Assembly: GCF_947491715.1 (NCBI RefSeq)
Contig: NZ_CANLKR010000002.1
Location: 301,133 to 365,132 of the forward strand
DNA from: an uncultured Shewanella sp.
GTDB taxonomy: Bacteria; Pseudomonadota; Gammaproteobacteria; Enterobacterales; Shewanellaceae
Length of the DNA: 64,000 bases
Direction: 5' to 3'
The notes beneath the pieces were generated by a model. The model was not told the DNA's origin and searched no databases. It saw only the letters and a list, made by a program, of their open reading frames with translations. The translations under genes were made by a program, and so were the position numbers. Numbering within the stretch: the stretch's first letter is position 1; each line of letters opens with the position of its first letter. Shown in pieces: positions 1 through 9,587 of this stretch.

Positions 1-3000
1 TCCCTATTGCCATGGGTAACAGGCCTAAGGTGGTGGTTAGTGTGGTCATTAATATGGGACGAAGACGGGACTGCGCCGCTTGAAGGACGGCTTGGGATTT
101 CGCTAAGCCGTCACCTCGCAGCTGATTAATTCTATCAATGAGTACAATGGCATTGTTAACCACAATACCGGCTAACATGATGAGACCAATAAAGACCACC
201 ACGCTAAGTGGCGTGCTGGTGAGGTACAAGCCAAGAATACTGCCCGCCAATGCCATTGGGATCGTGACTAAAATAAACAGTGGATGCACTAATGATTCAA
301 ATTGACTGGCCATGACGAGATAAACCAAAATAATCGCCAGTAACAACGCCATTTTTAATGAGGTGAATGAAGTTTGCATTTCTTCGTTTTGACCGCCAAA
401 TCTTAGCTGAATGGCGTTAGGTAAAGGCTGGGTTGAAATGAGCTTTTGTGCCTGTTCGACGGCTTGATTTAAGTTGCCGTAGGCAATATTGGCACTGACT
501 AACGCAATACGTTGCTGGTGAAGGCGATTGATGGCAGACGGACCTAATGTTAAAGACACATCCGCCACGGCGCTTAAGGTAATGGGGCGCTCGCTGTCTG
601 GGTTAATGATCATACTGTCAATATCGCTGATACTATTACGTTCCTTGAGGTGACTGCGCACGAGAATGTCGACTTTTCTGTCTTGAATAGTGTATTGGCT
701 GGCAAACGTACCGCCTATTCGCTGGGCAATTCGCGTAGCGACTGTGGGGGCATCCATATTGAGCGCGGCAAGTCTTGCATGATCAAAACGAATGCTGAGC
801 TCGGGTTGGCCTGAACGCAGGCTGGTGCGGACATCGACAAAGCGTTTATTCTGGCTTAGCACATCGACCATGCGTTGGGATACTTGGGTTAACTGTTTTA
901 TGTCATAACCACTGAGTTCGATTTCAAGGGGCGTGTTAAAACTGAATAAGCTGGGTTGTTCAATCTTGAGTTCAACCGATGGAATATGCATGGCGGCTTG
1001 ACGTAGGTGTTGTGACACCACAGTGAGGCCTTGCTTATGGGTTAATTTTACGTGTAATCGACCCCAGTTTTCACCCCCTTGTTCGACATTGGAGGTCATC
1101 AGTCCGCTACTGCCTGCTTGACTGAAAACCTGTTTGACCTCAGGAAGTGAGTCGATGGATGCTGCCAATTGTTGTAATACGTTATCGGTTTGATGTACAC
1201 GGCTGCCTGGTGGCAAGAGAATATCGGCATAAAAGTTGCCTTGATCCATAGTGGGAATGAGCTCCATGCCGAGTTTTGGCAGTAATGATGCCGCTGCGAT
1301 AGACAGGCTTAAGGCAATGACGAGTGAGGTCAATTTTCGATGCAGTGCCGCCTTGAGTGTGATCCCATAATAATGATTAACCTTGTTATAGAGTGCGTCA
1401 AATAGGCTTAAAAAGGGCTTAAATAGGCATTTTGCTAACCAAGTGATGGCTCGAACGAAGATTAAGCCTGCCGTCATCAATGCAAAAGGCAGCTTGCGGC
1501 AGATAAGGTTCAAGGGAAAAGTGAGCCATTTGTACCAGCTTGATTGTCCATGTTGAGAAGATGTTGTTTGGGGAGCATTAGCCTGTTTGTTTTGTATCGT
1601 CTCTGTGTTTGCTTGCCAGCCTTTTCTTGAGGCGAGCATGGGGATGGTGGTTAAGGCAACGACTAAAGAGGCGATTAAGGCAAAGGTGACCGTGAGGGCT
1701 TGATCGGAAAAGAGGGCGCCCGCCACACCATCGACAAAGATCAGTGGAATGAATACAGCCAGCGTGGTTAAGGTTGATGCAAAAATAGCCCCTGAGACTT
1801 GTTTTGTGCCTGTGATGGCCGCTTGGGTTTTACTCATGCCTTCAGCCTGGCAGCGGTTAATATTTTCCAGCACCACAATGGCATTATCCACTAATAAACC
1901 GACGGCAAGTGCAATGCCCCCCAGTGACATCATGTTTAAGCTGATGTCACTAAAATACATCATATTAAAGGTGGCAATGACAGAAAAAGGAATGGCAATA
2001 GAAATGATTAAGGTTGGAATAATGTCTTTTAAGAAAAAATAGATCACTAACATGGCTAATACGCTGCCGATTAATGCAGTGTTAATGACTTCATCGATGG
2101 CTTGTGAAATAAAGTCGGATTGATCGAAGATGATCTCAAGCGATGCATCGGGATAAATAGTTTGTAGGCGGCTTAATTGTGCTTTTATCCGCTGGGCGGC
2201 GGCCACAGTGTTCGCATCACCTTCTTTATAAATGGCCAGTTCAATGGATTCTTGACCGCTGATGCGGGTCATATCGCTACGCTCTTTGTGGGCATCCATA
2301 ATGTTTGCCACTTCAAACAGCCGAATAAGCTGAGGACCCTTACGGTAAATGATGATCTGCCCGAGTTCATCTAAAGAATTAAATTGATTGAGCGTGCGAA
2401 CTAAATATTCTTTATCCCCTTGCAGGACTTTACCAGCAGAGAGGTTAATGTTTTCTTGTTCGATACGGTTTTTAATATCATTGGCATTGAGCTGCAGCTG
2501 ACTGAGTTTATGTTGATCTAATTGAATATGCACTTCTTGCTCTAAGCCACCGGAGAGCTTTACTGACGCTATCCCCTTGATGGACTCCAGTTCTCGTTTT
2601 AATTCGTCGCTAGCATAAGTGCGTATTTGTTTAAGTTGCGCTTCACTGGCATTAGGCGTCGACAGCGCCAGTCGCATAATGGGATCGAGATTGGGGTTAA
2701 ATCTGAGCAACAAAGGTTTATTGATATCAAGGGGTAAATTAATGGCTTCTAATTTTTCTCTAATGGCTAAACTGGCCATGTTCATGTCTGTCCCCCATTC
2801 AAATTCCAGTACCACATCGGATAAACCAGAGCGAGAGATAGAACTTATCTGTCTAAGGCCTTTGACGATACCAACGGCTTCTTCTATGGGTTTGGAGATC
2901 AGTTGCTCAACTTCAACGGGCGCTGCGCCGTCATACAGTGTACGAATAGTGACACTGGGATAGCTTAAATCCGGCAATAATTTAACGGCAAGTCTGGAAA

Positions 3001-3085
3001 ATCCCACCATACCAAATAACATAATCGCCAGCATGAACATCCAGACACTGACAGGCCGCTTTACCGCAGTTTGAATAATAGACAT
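1..3085 (-). CDS. RND efflux permease, AcrB/MdtB-type inner-membrane pump (3' end outside window)
   Basis: Proton-driven resistance-nodulation-division pump that should form a tripartite exporter with the adaptor gene just upstream. The frame is open from the ATG at 3085 to the window edge (about 1028 codons of an expected ~1040). It starts MSIIQTAVKRPVSVWMFM, the usual cytoplasmic tip plus TM1. The TM4 motif AVGLLVDNAIVVLENI (about residue 400) has the proton-relay Asp, and a second copy of the repeat near the end reads LAGIVVNNAIVLIDRI. Periplasmic porter segments lie between the membrane blocks. The start has an AAGGA ribosome site 7 nt upstream and lies 11 nt after the adaptor stop, so the two are co-transcribed. 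The C-terminus is missing only because the window ends. Substrate cannot be told from sequence; the family is RND/HAE1-like rather than a heavy-metal (CusA) type. Confidence 0.93.
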   Translation of the reverse strand, partial: MSIIQTAVKRPVSVWMFMLAIMLFGMVGFSRLAVKLLPDLSYPSVTIRTLYDGAAPVEVEQLISKPIEEAVGIVKGLRQISSISRSGLSDVVLEFEWGTDMNMASLAIREKLEAINLPLDINKPLLLRFNPNLDPIMRLALSTPNASEAQLKQIRTYASDELKRELESIKGIASVKLSGGLEQEVHIQLDQHKLSQLQLNANDIKNRIEQENINLSAGKVLQGDKEYLVRTLNQFNSLDELGQIIIYRKGPQLIRLFEVANIMDAHKERSDMTRISGQESIELAIYKEGDANTVAAAQRIKAQLSRLQTIYPDASLEIIFDQSDFISQAIDEVINTALIGSVLAMLVIYFFLKDIIPTLIISIAIPFSVIATFNMMYFSDISLNMMSLGGIALAVGLLVDNAIVVLENINRCQAEGMSKTQAAITGTKQVSGAIFASTLTTLAVFIPLIFVDGVAGALFSDQALTVTFALIASLVVALTTIPMLASRKGWQANTETIQNKQANAPQTTSSQHGQSSWYKWLTFPLNLICRKLPFALMTAGLIFVRAITWLAKCLFKPFLSLFDALYNKVNHYYGITLKAALHRKLTSLVIALSLSIAAASLLPKLGMELIPTMDQGNFYADILLPPGSRVHQTDNVLQQLAASIDSLPEVKQVFSQAGSSGLMTSNVEQGGENWGRLHVKLTHKQGLTVVSQHLRQAAMHIPSVELKIEQPSLFSFNTPLEIELSGYDIKQLTQVSQRMVDVLSQNKRFVDVRTSLRSGQPELSIRFDHARLAALNMDAPTVATRIAQRIGGTFASQYTIQDRKVDILVRSHLKERNSISDIDSMIINPDSERPITLSAVADVSLTLGPSAINRLHQQRIALVSANIAYGNLNQAVEQAQKLISTQPLPNAIQLRFGGQNEEMQTSFTSLKMALLLAIILVYLVMASQFESLVHPLFILVTIPMALAGSILGLYLTSTPLSVVVFIGLIMLAGIVVNNAIVLIDRINQLRGDGLAKSQAVLQAAQSRLRPILMTTLTTTLGLLPMAIG

Positions 3086-3096
3086 GTCAATAATCC

Positions 3097-4161
3097 TTAT
3101 TGATGGCTTGACGCTAAGGTTAACGGATTAATGATTTCAACAAGAGATTGATCTTTTAAATTGTGCAGTCCATGGGTGACGACATTGTCTCCCAGTTCAA
3201 TACCTGAGATGATTTCAATGGTGTTATCTTCTTTGTATCCGATAGATACCGATTTTTTTTGCACTTTATTGTCATTGACCACGTAAATGGAATACTGGTT
3301 ATCTTGATCTATGATGGCTTGTGCAGGGACAGTAATGACATTTTTGTGGGTGTCGTAACGAATTTCCACGCGGGTAAACATCCCCGCTTTGAGCTGTGCA
3401 TTATGGTTCGGGATCGTTAATGTCACTTTAAAAGTGCCACTTTGGGGATCTATGATGGGGCTGATGAGAAAGACGTTGGCATTCAGGGCGACATCCTTTT
3501 GATGACTGGTATAGATTTTTGCCGTCTGCCCTAAACGTAAAAAGGGAAGCTGTGCTTCGGGTAGGTGTAAAATAGCGTGAAGCTTTTCTTGGTTAACCAC
3601 ATAAAAAAGTTCATCAAACTCTTGTGCCATATTGCCCGCTTTAACGGTGCGTTTAGCCACAATGCCTTTAATAGGCGAGCGAATTTTGCTTTCGGTCACT
3701 TGAAGCTGAGCCTCATCGCGCTTGGCACGGGCGGAGAGTAATTTGTATTCTAATTTTGCCATGGAATCGGCGCTCACAAATTGCTTATTCTCGATTTGCT
3801 TTAAGCGTTGTAGTTCTTGTTCAATGATTTGGGCTTCAGCTTGTAAATGGGCGAGGGAGAATTCTTGTCTTTTGGCATCAATTACCGCCATGACTTGTCC
3901 TTGAGCCACACTGTCACCTTCTTCTACCTTAAGCGCAGTGATCATTCCGGCAAGACGGGTAACCACTTTGGCTTCTTCAGGTGCTTCTAAAATCGCCGTG
4001 GTGTTATAAAAGGAGGATACATCGCCTTGTTTAGCGACATGGGTTTTGACGGGAACGGCATATTCGGGTTCTGCTTGAGACGTTTCTGTCTTACTACAGG
4101 CGCTTAAAAATGTGACAAATAAACAAGCCAATAGTGTATGGCGGCGAACAGGGTGGTTCAT
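3097..4161 (-). CDS. RND periplasmic adaptor (HlyD/MFP family) lipoprotein
   Basis: Membrane-fusion protein linking the RND pump to an outer-membrane channel. The preferred start (MNHPVRRHTLLACLFV) gives a 22-residue lipoprotein signal ending in the lipobox LSAC, with AAGGA 7 nt upstream; an alternative start at 4194 adds 11 residues and also has a fair ribosome site (AGGGA). The mature protein shows the expected order: a first biotinyl-lipoyl half (VTRLAGMITALKVEEGDSV), a coiled-coil hairpin rich in Gln/Glu/Lys, a second lipoyl half (IRSPIKGIVAKRTVKAGN), then beta-barrel and membrane-proximal domains (SGTFKVTLTIPN, ITVPAQAI). It is the first gene of a two-gene operon with the pump. No regulator gene is adjacent. 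Confidence 0.92.
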   Translation of the reverse strand: MNHPVRRHTLLACLFVTFLSACSKTETSQAEPEYAVPVKTHVAKQGDVSSFYNTTAILEAPEEAKVVTRLAGMITALKVEEGDSVAQGQVMAVIDAKRQEFSLAHLQAEAQIIEQELQRLKQIENKQFVSADSMAKLEYKLLSARAKRDEAQLQVTESKIRSPIKGIVAKRTVKAGNMAQEFDELFYVVNQEKLHAILHLPEAQLPFLRLGQTAKIYTSHQKDVALNANVFLISPIIDPQSGTFKVTLTIPNHNAQLKAGMFTRVEIRYDTHKNVITVPAQAIIDQDNQYSIYVVNDNKVQKKSVSIGYKEDNTIEIISGIELGDNVVTHGLHNLKDQSLVEIINPLTLASSHQ

Positions 4162-4407
4162 GCTGATATCCTTAACGATGTTATTCTTCTTCATTGCTTT
4201 ATTCCCTAAAGCATGTATCGTGCCAACTTTTATTATTGTTTTAATTCAGATGTTTACGATTTTTATTGTCATGATTGTTATTTTTCAATGACTTTATGTA
4301 GTTAAATTGTTTAACTTGTGGTGAGTTTGACGAAAGTCAGTCAAATTAGTTCACTTGCTGAGTGATAAAAATGAGGGTAAAAAGCTGAAAAAGGCTTTGA
4401 GGTCAAT

Positions 4408-4433
4408 AAAAAAGGCGCTAATTGCGCCTTTTA
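4408..4433 (-). terminator. Rho-independent terminator of gltA
   Basis: Perfect 9-bp stem AAAAGGCGC/GCGCCTTTT (4410-4418 with 4424-4432) and a 5-nt loop. On the minus strand it is followed by a run of six T. It lies 27 bases past the gltA stop codon. Confidence 0.85.
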
Positions 4434-4459
4434 TGAGTCAATCGTCTATAAAGGGAGGA

Positions 4460-5746
4460 TTAACGTTTATCTGCTGGAATAAAATCGCGTACATCTTCGC
4501 CGGTATAAAGCTGGCGAGGACGGCTAATTTTATGACCCGGTTGATCAAGCATTTCTTTCCAGTGTGTGATCCAACCGACAGTACGCGCAAGGGCGAACAT
4601 CACAGTGAACATGCTGGTTGGAATACCGATGGCTTTCATGATGATCCCTGAGTAGAAGTCAACATTCGGGTATAATTTCTTAGACACGAAATACTCATCT
4701 TCAAGGGCGATACGCTCAAGTTCCATGGCGACATCTAACAAAGGATCGTCTACATTCAGTTCAGCCAGTACTTCATGACAGGTTTCACGCATGACTTTTG
4801 CACGTGGATCAAAGTTTTTATAAACACGATGACCAAAGCCCATCAAACGGAATGAATCGTCTTTGTCTTTCGCACGGGCGATGAACTCAGGAATGCGATC
4901 AACACTGCCGATTTCTTCTAGCATGTTAAGACAAGCTTCGTTCGCGCCACCATGTGCAGGTCCCCAAAGTGAGGCAATACCTGCGGCAATACATGCAAAT
5001 GGATTGGCACCTGATGATCCAGCTAAACGGACCGTTGATGTGGATGCGTTTTGTTCGTGATCGGCATGCAGGATAAAGATACGATCCATTGCACGTTCTA
5101 CAATGGGATTCACTTTATAATCTTCAGTGGGGACAGCAAACATCATGCTTAGGAAGTTACCAGCATAGCTTAAATCGCTACGTGGGTAGATGAATGGCTG
5201 ACCAACAGAATATTTATAACACATTGCTGCAATCGTCGGCATCTTAGAGACTAAACGCAATACGGCTGTTTCACGATCTTGTTCATCGTTAACATCAAGT
5301 GAGTCTTGGAAAAACGCTGATAATGCACCGGTAACACCACATAGCATTGCCATAGGGTGAGCAGAACGACGGAAGCCTTTAAAAAAGGCGACTAATTGCT
5401 CATCCACAAGCGTGTGTTGTTTAATCGTTTGTACGAACGTTGCATACTGTTCTTTAGTGGGTAACTCTCCATAAAGCAACAGGTAACACAAATCTAAATA
5501 ATCAGAATCCATGGCTAACTGATCAATTGGGTATCCGCGATGTAGCAGTATACCTTGATTGCCATCTATGTAAGTGATTGCTGATTCACATGAGGCTGTT
5601 GCTAGAAACCCTGGATCGAAGGTAAAGTGACCTTTACTACCTAGTTTACTGATATCAATAACGTCAAATCCGGCTGTCCCTTTTTTGATAGGCAGCTCGA
5701 TTGATTCGTTTCCTGGTAGTTCCAATTTGGCTATATTTTCAGCCAT
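4460..5746 (-). CDS. gltA: Citrate synthase, type II
   Basis: Condenses oxaloacetate and acetyl-CoA to citrate, the entry step of the TCA cycle, in the cytoplasm. At 428 residues it matches the usual length of the hexameric, NADH-regulated proteobacterial enzyme. Catalytic landmarks are present: [11 protein letters not shown] (substrate-binding His), [14 protein letters not shown] (catalytic His and oxaloacetate-binding Arg) and PNVDFYSG (catalytic Asp). The N-terminal small domain ([29 protein letters not shown]) is typical of the allosteric Gram-negative form. It is transcribed away from sdhC across a 428-bp intergenic region and ends at its own terminator. The start [12 protein letters not shown] has GGAG-type ribosome bases upstream. 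Confidence 0.98.
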   Translation of the reverse strand: MAENIAKLELPGNESIELPIKKGTAGFDVIDISKLGSKGHFTFDPGFLATASCESAITYIDGNQGILLHRGYPIDQLAMDSDYLDLCYLLLYGELPTKEQYATFVQTIKQHTLVDEQLVAFFKGFRRSAHPMAMLCGVTGALSAFFQDSLDVNDEQDRETAVLRLVSKMPTIAAMCYKYSVGQPFIYPRSDLSYAGNFLSMMFAVPTEDYKVNPIVERAMDRIFILHADHEQNASTSTVRLAGSSGANPFACIAAGIASLWGPAHGGANEACLNMLEEIGSVDRIPEFIARAKDKDDSFRLMGFGHRVYKNFDPRAKVMRETCHEVLAELNVDDPLLDVAMELERIALEDEYFVSKKLYPNVDFYSGIIMKAIGIPTSMFTVMFALARTVGWITHWKEMLDQPGHKISRPRQLYTGEDVRDFIPADKR

Positions 5747-6174
5747 ACCCCATTCTCCTTACTTCATATCTTATTTGAGTGCGGCTTATTAAGCGCTCAA
5801 TACTCTACAGCGGATCGTGATCACATTTCAATTCAAATAAGCGTTTAAATTTTTTTTAACATAATTAAATTGGCTTGAAGCCCCTGTATATAAAGGGTTT
5901 CGTGCATTTTTTAAAGAAAAAAACTAAATTTGCATAATGTGACGTTTGTATTTGACATTAGCCGCGAGTATACTTGGCTCGGCTCATTTAGAGCCACAAA
6001 CATATTCGTTGAGAAATCACTTTTTCCTTGTTAATGAGTAGCTTCTAAAGCGTAAAATGTTTGTTTAAACTTTTCTTTTGTGAAATTTTTAACTAAGCTG
6101 AATATTAGGTTAATTTTCGAACAAAAGTAGTTCGTATAACAAAAACCAGCTCAATTGAGCAGAGTGAGCAGAAC
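5747..6174. promoter_or_regulatory. Divergent gltA / sdhC control region
   Basis: AT-rich 428-bp spacer between the divergent gltA and sdhC starts. The best plus-strand sigma70 pair I can see is TTGTAT (5946-5951), 17 bp, TATACT (5969-5974), which would give a ~195-nt leader for the sdh-suc operon. ArcA, CRP or Fur control is common for these genes in enterobacteria, but I did not find a site convincing enough to place. Promoter placement is by eye only. Confidence 0.45.
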
Positions 6175-6549
6175 GTGAAAAAGCAAAGACCTGTCCATTT
6201 AGATCTGCAGACCATTCGCTTCCCTGCAACTGCGATTGCGTCAATCCTTCACCGTGTATCCGGTGTAATAATGTTGTTTGCCGTTGGCATTCTTATTTGG
6301 TTGCTAAATGAATCATTAGCATCACCTGAGAGTTTCGCCAATGTCCAGTCTCTTTTTGATAACGTTTTAGTCAAGTTTGTTATCTGGGGTATTTTAACCG
6401 CACTTGGTTACCATCTCATTGTTGGCGTACGCCATCTAGTGATGGACGCTGGGTGTTGGGAAGAATTAGCTTCAGGTCAATTATCGGCTAAAATTGCGAT
6501 TGCCTTGGCGGTCGTCTTTTCTATCATCGTGGGGGTTTGGGTATGGTAA
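6175..6549 (+). CDS. sdhC: Succinate dehydrogenase cytochrome b556 subunit
   Basis: Membrane anchor subunit of respiratory complex II, which passes electrons from succinate to quinone and helps hold haem b. The 124-residue protein has three hydrophobic segments and the family signature HRVSGVI near residue 26. The axial haem ligand is expected at His80 in ALGYHLIVGVRH (equivalent to His84 of E. coli). The start is GTG and the protein begins MKKQRPVHLDLQTIRFP. The E. coli protein has four more residues before KKQRP, but no ATG or better start precedes this one in frame. It is first in the sdhCDAB-sucABCD operon and its 3' end overlaps sdhD. Confidence 0.95.
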   Translation: MKKQRPVHLDLQTIRFPATAIASILHRVSGVIMLFAVGILIWLLNESLASPESFANVQSLFDNVLVKFVIWGILTALGYHLIVGVRHLVMDAGCWEELASGQLSAKIAIALAVVFSIIVGVWVW

Positions 6550-6890
6550 CCAACGCAGCAAGCCTTGGACGCAGCGGTGTCCATGACTTTATTCTTATTC
6601 GTGCAAGTGCAATTATTTTAGCCTGTTACACCATTTTTATGGTGGGTTTTGTTGCCTGCAATTCACCCCTCACTTATGACGTATGGCACGGGTTATTCAG
6701 TGTTATACCAATGAAAGTGTTTACCATTTTGACGCTGATTGCCGTATTGGTCCATGCCTGGATTGGTATTTGGCAAGTGCTCACAGATTACGTGAAAAAC
6801 GTGGCCGTTCGTGGCGTACTTCAGTTTGTTTTTGTTATTGCTGCGTTTTCGTATCTTGTCGCAGGCATATTAATTGTGTGGGGTGTATAA
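6543..6890 (+). CDS. sdhD: Succinate dehydrogenase hydrophobic membrane anchor subunit
   Basis: Second membrane anchor of complex II, contributing to the quinone site and haem pocket. The ATG at 6543 gives MVTNAASLGRSGVHDFILIR, matching the start of E. coli SdhD, and overlaps the end of sdhC by 7 nt; an in-frame TTG two codons earlier is unlikely to be used. Three membrane segments are visible. The loop HAWIGIWQVLTDYVK holds residues that are conserved near the quinone site (Tyr/Asp of DY). The stop is followed directly by the sdhA GTG start, indicating translational coupling. Confidence 0.95.
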   Translation: MVTNAASLGRSGVHDFILIRASAIILACYTIFMVGFVACNSPLTYDVWHGLFSVIPMKVFTILTLIAVLVHAWIGIWQVLTDYVKNVAVRGVLQFVFVIAAFSYLVAGILIVWGV

Positions 6891-8657
6891 GTGAGTATTC
6901 CAGTACGCGAATTTGATGCAGTCGTAATTGGTGCTGGCGGCGCAGGCATGCGCGCAGCATTACAGATTTCTAAAGAAGGTAAGAGCTGTGCGCTTTTATC
7001 GAAAGTGTTTCCAACGCGTTCTCATACGGTATCGGCTCAAGGAGGGATTACGGTCGCTCTGGGTAATGCCCATGAAGATCACTGGGAACAACACATGTAC
7101 GATACAGTGAAAGGGTCTGATTTTATTGGCGACCAAGAAGCTATCGAATTCATGTGTAAAACAGGTCCTGAAGCGGTCATTGAATTAGAGCAGATGGGTC
7201 TGCCTTTTTCACGTTTCGATAATGGCACAATTTATCAGCGTCCTTTTGGTGGCCAATCAAAAAACTTTGGTGGAGAACAAGCGGCACGGACTGCGGCTGC
7301 TGCTGACCGAACGGGTCATGCATTATTACATTGTTTATACCAGCAAAATGTGAAGCATCATACTCAGGTCTTTTCTGAGTGGTATGCGTTAGATTTGGTT
7401 AAAAATGAAGATGGCGCCATCGTAGGTTGTACCGCGATTGATATTGAAAGCGGCGAAATCGTTTATTTCAAAGCCAAAGCCACAGTGCTTGCCACTGGCG
7501 GTGCCGGTCGTATTTTTGCTTCAACTACCAATGCCCATATTAATACCGGTGACGGTGTTGGGATGGCGATGCGCGCTGGCGTGCAAATGCAAGACATGGA
7601 AATGTGGCAGTTCCACCCAACCGGTATTGCGGGCGCAGGAGTGTTAGTGACGGAAGGTTGTCGTGGTGAAGGTGGATACCTGCTCAATAAAGACGGCGAA
7701 CGTTTCATGGAGCGTTATGCACCCAATGCAAAAGATTTAGCTTCTCGTGATGTGGTTGCCCGTTCTATGATGACAGAAATTCGTGAAGGTCGTGGTTTAG
7801 ATGGTCCTTTAGGTCCACATTTATTGCTTAAGTTAGATCATTTAGGTAAAGAAACCCTTGAGGCGCGTCTGCCTGGTGTGTGTGAATTATCCCGCACCTT
7901 TGCCCATATCGATCCTGCTGATGGTCCAATTCCTGTTCTGCCGACATGTCACTACATGATGGGTGGCCTGCCCGCTAAAGTCAGTGGTCAAGTGATCCGT
8001 AAAAATGGTGATGGCAGCGAAAGTGATGTTGTCGGTTTATTTGCTGTCGGTGAAATTGCTTGTGTATCAGTGCATGGTGCGAACCGCCTCGGTGGAAACT
8101 CATTGCTTGATTTAGTGGTCTTTGGCCGCGCTGCAGGTCAACATTTAGGTAAAGCTCTTGATGAAACTGCTGAGCCGAAAGATGCAACTGATGCTGATAT
8201 TGCTAAATCCCTTGAGCGTATGAACCGTTGGGAAAATAACAAAGAAGGTGAAGATCCTGCTCAAATTCGTAAGGATCTTCAACTTTGTATGCAATTAAAC
8301 TTCTCAGTATTTAGAAGTGGTGATGCGATGGCGGAAGGCTTAAAAGAACTTAAAGCCATTCGTGCGCGCCTGCAGAATGCTAAATTGTCCGATAACTCTA
8401 CAGAATTTAATACTCAACGTATTGAATGTTTAGAATTGGATAATTTAATGGCGACGGCGATTGCTACGGCTTATGCGGCTAATTTCCGCACCGAGAGTCG
8501 TGGTGCTCATTCACGTGAAGATTACCTTGAACGTGATGATGAGAACTGGTTATGCCACAGTCTCTTTAATCCTGAAACGGAAGAGATGGATCGCCGCGCC
8601 GTGAACATGGAGCCTAAGCTTCGTGATGCATTCCCACCAATTAAACGTACCTACTAG
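6891..8657 (+). CDS. sdhA: Succinate dehydrogenase flavoprotein subunit
   Basis: Catalytic subunit of complex II that oxidises succinate to fumarate with covalently bound FAD. At 588 residues it equals the E. coli length. The dinucleotide fold is [14 protein letters not shown] (residues 11-24) and the FAD attachment site is His45 in [11 protein letters not shown]. Later motifs include [29 protein letters not shown] and the catalytic Arg region [14 protein letters not shown]. The capping and substrate region reads [14 protein letters not shown] and [21 protein letters not shown]. The start is GTG directly abutting the sdhD stop. The C-terminus ends in PPIKRTY as in other proteobacterial SdhA. 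Confidence 0.98.
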   Translation: MSIPVREFDAVVIGAGGAGMRAALQISKEGKSCALLSKVFPTRSHTVSAQGGITVALGNAHEDHWEQHMYDTVKGSDFIGDQEAIEFMCKTGPEAVIELEQMGLPFSRFDNGTIYQRPFGGQSKNFGGEQAARTAAAADRTGHALLHCLYQQNVKHHTQVFSEWYALDLVKNEDGAIVGCTAIDIESGEIVYFKAKATVLATGGAGRIFASTTNAHINTGDGVGMAMRAGVQMQDMEMWQFHPTGIAGAGVLVTEGCRGEGGYLLNKDGERFMERYAPNAKDLASRDVVARSMMTEIREGRGLDGPLGPHLLLKLDHLGKETLEARLPGVCELSRTFAHIDPADGPIPVLPTCHYMMGGLPAKVSGQVIRKNGDGSESDVVGLFAVGEIACVSVHGANRLGGNSLLDLVVFGRAAGQHLGKALDETAEPKDATDADIAKSLERMNRWENNKEGEDPAQIRKDLQLCMQLNFSVFRSGDAMAEGLKELKAIRARLQNAKLSDNSTEFNTQRIECLELDNLMATAIATAYAANFRTESRGAHSREDYLERDDENWLCHSLFNPETEEMDRRAVNMEPKLRDAFPPIKRTY

Positions 8658-8671
8658 TAGGAGTTGTTGAG

Positions 8672-9379
8672 ATGAAATTGGATATTGCCGTTTATCGCTA
8701 TAATCCAGATGTAGATACTAAGCCTTATATGAAGGATTATACGTTAGAAGTGGCTGAAGGTACTGATATGATGGTACTGGATATGTTACTTCAACTCAAA
8801 GAGCAAGACCCAAGTTTGGTGTTGCGTCGTTCTTGCCGTGAGGGTGTGTGTGGCTCTGATGGTGTGAACATGAATGGTAAGAATGGTTTAGCGTGTATTA
8901 CGCCAATTTCGACCTTTAAAGGGAAGAAAATAGAAATCAGACCTTTACCTGGTATGCCGGTTATTCGCGATCTTGTTGTTGATTTAACGCAATTTTATAC
9001 TCAGTATGAAAAAATTAAGCCGTATTTGATCAATGATGAGAAAGCCCCTGCTCGTGAGCATTTACAGTCACCTGCAGAGCGCGAGCATTTAGATGGATTA
9101 TATGAGTGCATTATGTGTGCTTGTTGCTCGACAGCGTGTCCTTCTTTCTGGTGGAACCCTGATAAGTTTATCGGCCCAAGTGGGCTGTTGCACGCTTATC
9201 GTTTCTTGATTGATAGTCGTGATACTGCTACTGAAGAGCGTCTTTCTGAGCTAGATGATGCCTATAGTGTCTTTAGGTGTCATGGCATTATGAACTGTGT
9301 GGATGTGTGCCCTAAAGGCTTGAATCCAACGAAAGCCATTGGACATATTAAGTCCATGTTGCTTAATCGAGCAGTTTAA
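8672..9379 (+). CDS. sdhB: Succinate dehydrogenase iron-sulfur subunit
   Basis: Carries electrons from FAD to quinone through three iron-sulfur clusters. Ligand motifs are all present: the [2Fe-2S] set RRSCREGVCGSDG with the later Cys of GLACITP, the [4Fe-4S] set CIMCACCSTACPSFWW, and the [3Fe-4S] set CHGIMNCVDVCPKGLNP. The length of 235 residues is close to the 238 of E. coli. The gene follows sdhA by 14 nt with a TAGGAG ribosome site. It ends the sdh part of the operon; a terminator-like hairpin lies 42 bases downstream before sucA. Confidence 0.98.
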   Translation: MKLDIAVYRYNPDVDTKPYMKDYTLEVAEGTDMMVLDMLLQLKEQDPSLVLRRSCREGVCGSDGVNMNGKNGLACITPISTFKGKKIEIRPLPGMPVIRDLVVDLTQFYTQYEKIKPYLINDEKAPAREHLQSPAEREHLDGLYECIMCACCSTACPSFWWNPDKFIGPSGLLHAYRFLIDSRDTATEERLSELDDAYSVFRCHGIMNCVDVCPKGLNPTKAIGHIKSMLLNRAV

Positions 9380-9390
9380 GTGCCTGAAGT

Positions 9391-9448
9391 CGGGTTAATG
9401 GGAACCATTAGCCCGATGAGGAGTCACAGAGTGCTTGTGGCTCTTTTT
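9391..9448 (+). terminator. Two hairpins between sdhB and sucA, the second terminator-like
   Basis: The first inverted repeat (9391-9415, CGGGTTAATGG/CCATTAGCCCG) has one G-T pair and no T run. The second (stem GAGTCACA 9421-9428 with TGTGGCTC 9436-9443) is followed by TTTTT, so it could attenuate transcription from sdh into suc. Confidence 0.55.
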
Positions 9449-9450
9449 GC

Positions 9451-9587
9451 TTGACTAGAGTATGACAAGGTGCCGTAAATATCCATTGTTTGGAGCGGCA
9501 AAGAGTGCACTGTACGATGTATTATTGTTGTTCGTGCATATTGACAATTTTGGCTAAACACGTGTATCAAGTTTGTAAGGAATAGAA
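9451..9587 (+). promoter_or_regulatory. Possible internal promoter region for sucABCD
   Basis: Two weak sigma70-like arrangements follow the hairpin: TTGACT (9451-9456) with GTAAAT 18 bp downstream, and TTGACA (9541-9546) with TATCAA (9565-9570) 18 bp downstream. The second would start only about 10 nt before sucA, so the first is more usable. An internal suc promoter is known in E. coli; its presence here is inferred. Confidence 0.3.

Noticed and set aside
5952..5974. A promoter made of TTGACA (5952-5957) and TATACT (5969-5974).
   Set aside because: The spacer is only 11 bp, too short for sigma70; TTGTAT six bases upstream gives the normal 17 bp.
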